Source of the DNA: Pelargonium nanum
Taxonomy: Eukaryota > Streptophyta > Magnoliopsida > Geraniales > Geraniaceae
Direction of reading: 5' to 3'
Assembly: GCA_036897485.1 (NCBI GenBank)
Contig: JAYMTF010001958.1
Location: 1 to 20,462 of the forward strand
DNA length: 20,462 bases
Positions 19,813-20,462 of the stretch are shown in pieces (position 1 is the first letter of the stretch; every line of letters starts with the position of its first letter). A program made the position numbers and the translations under genes. The notes beneath the pieces are model-generated. The model did no database searches, had not been told where the DNA came from, and was given only the letters and a program-made list of their open reading frames with translations.

Positions 19813-20070
19813 GAGACGGATTTTAACGTCAAATTGTGATGTGATATTTTCTTATTGGTTTTAATGAATCTTGGCATATAACTTTTGAGTTTTGAGGCAG
19901 AGAGAGTCGGTCGTCTAATTTAAATTTATATGATAGCAAAGAGTCTCAACCAAAGAGTTATTAACTAAAACTCAGTAAAAAAAAAGAAAACTGAAATCGG
20001 TGGACGCTACGCACCCATGAATTCAACGGGACGAATATGAATATTAAATGGTGATGTGACATTTCTTCAA
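19813..20070. repeat. Two copies of a degenerate dispersed repeat
   Basis: At 19813-19862 and 20030-20070 the same arrangement recurs: GACGGAT or GACGAAT, then 13-20 AT-rich bases, then GTGATGTGA(T/C)AT followed by a T-rich tract. Related wording occurs at 2463-2510 (TGATGTGGCATCA then ATTGG) and loosely at 18797-18850 (then ATTGG). This suggests an old transposon-derived repeat family; its ends cannot be fixed. Confidence 0.4.
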
Positions 20071-20462
20071 TGACTCGATTGAGTCTCAGCACTGAATTTT
20101 TTTTTTCTTCTCTGACATATATTTGTAACATATGGTATTAATTAATACTCTATATGCTCATAATAATTTCTCACATATCATGATGATACAAAAAATAAAT
20201 ATATCACACTTACTTCTCCTTAATGTTTCTCAAAATAAAAATGACATTTTTTTTTACAGGAAACTCATGTTTTATTAATAGAAAGAAAAACCAGTACATA
20301 GAGATAAAATGCAATCAATACTAATCCTAACCGAATTTAAACTAAGCAACAAACTAAAGAAACACAAAGCAAAAGCATAAACAAAATAAGACCAAAGTCC
20401 CAAATCCCACACCATCAAACCCAAAAACCTGTACTCTTTCATATCGAGTACTTGAATATAAC

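Larger units (their letters stand above)
16701..20462. other. AT-rich intergenic region without a recognised gene
   Basis: No frame in this 3.8 kb encodes a recognisable protein. The longest plausible one (18575-18760, 61 codons) has no familiar features. It contains several inverted repeats and a dispersed degenerate repeat, listed separately. A run of T residues at 20248-20257 followed by an A-rich stretch to the right end could be the edge of a retroelement or of a minus-strand gene's 3' end; neither can be settled here. Confidence 0.5.

Noticed and set aside
16701-20462. Possible CRISPR array, tRNA or rRNA gene in the right flank
   Set aside because: No regularly spaced direct repeats, cloverleaf motifs or rRNA-like words were seen; the repeats present are irregular and degenerate.

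Overview
This is a stretch of plant (eudicot-type) nuclear DNA. The evidence is AT-rich intergenic sequence, many short GT-AG introns, and two genes of plant-typical families. The protein sequences look to me most like those of woody or herbaceous rosids, perhaps Rosaceae, but that is recalled resemblance and not a database result. I see no bacterial, viral or CRISPR content.

Left flank (1-3095). Position 1-90 looks like the tRNA-derived head of a SINE on the minus strand. Around 870-1180 there may be a 5' leader exon of a minus-strand gene that continues off the left edge. At 1228-1475 lies a scrambled, non-functional copy of one exon (exon 15) of the ABC transporter gene downstream. Positions 1790-2230 are rich in short CACG/GTGTT words and look like decayed transposon. 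Positions 2400-2530 hold a dense cluster of near-perfect palindromes.

Gene 1 (3096-10096, plus strand) is a full-size ABCG/PDR transporter closest to the ABCG30 (PDR2) type. I can join 24 exons into one open frame of 1377 codons plus stop, with both nucleotide-binding domains and both membrane domains intact. Its first exon is abnormally short: the usual N-terminal block containing the ERLPT-type motif is absent.

Gene 2 (15767 down to 10870, minus strand) is an SBP-box transcription factor of the large SPL1/SPL12 type. Ten exons give 1014 residues: an SBP zinc-binding domain with a bipartite nuclear signal, ankyrin-like repeats and a C-terminal hydrophobic segment. Its leader contains overlapping upstream ORFs.

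The two genes converge tail to tail with about 770 bases between stop codons. I see no functional link between them; adjacency is probably incidental. From about 16250 to the right end there is the SPL promoter and then AT-rich intergenic sequence with several inverted repeats and a dispersed degenerate repeat, but no convincing gene. I did not find a previously undescribed system. The most unusual items are the exon-15 fossil upstream, the N-terminal loss in the transporter, and the palindrome cluster.
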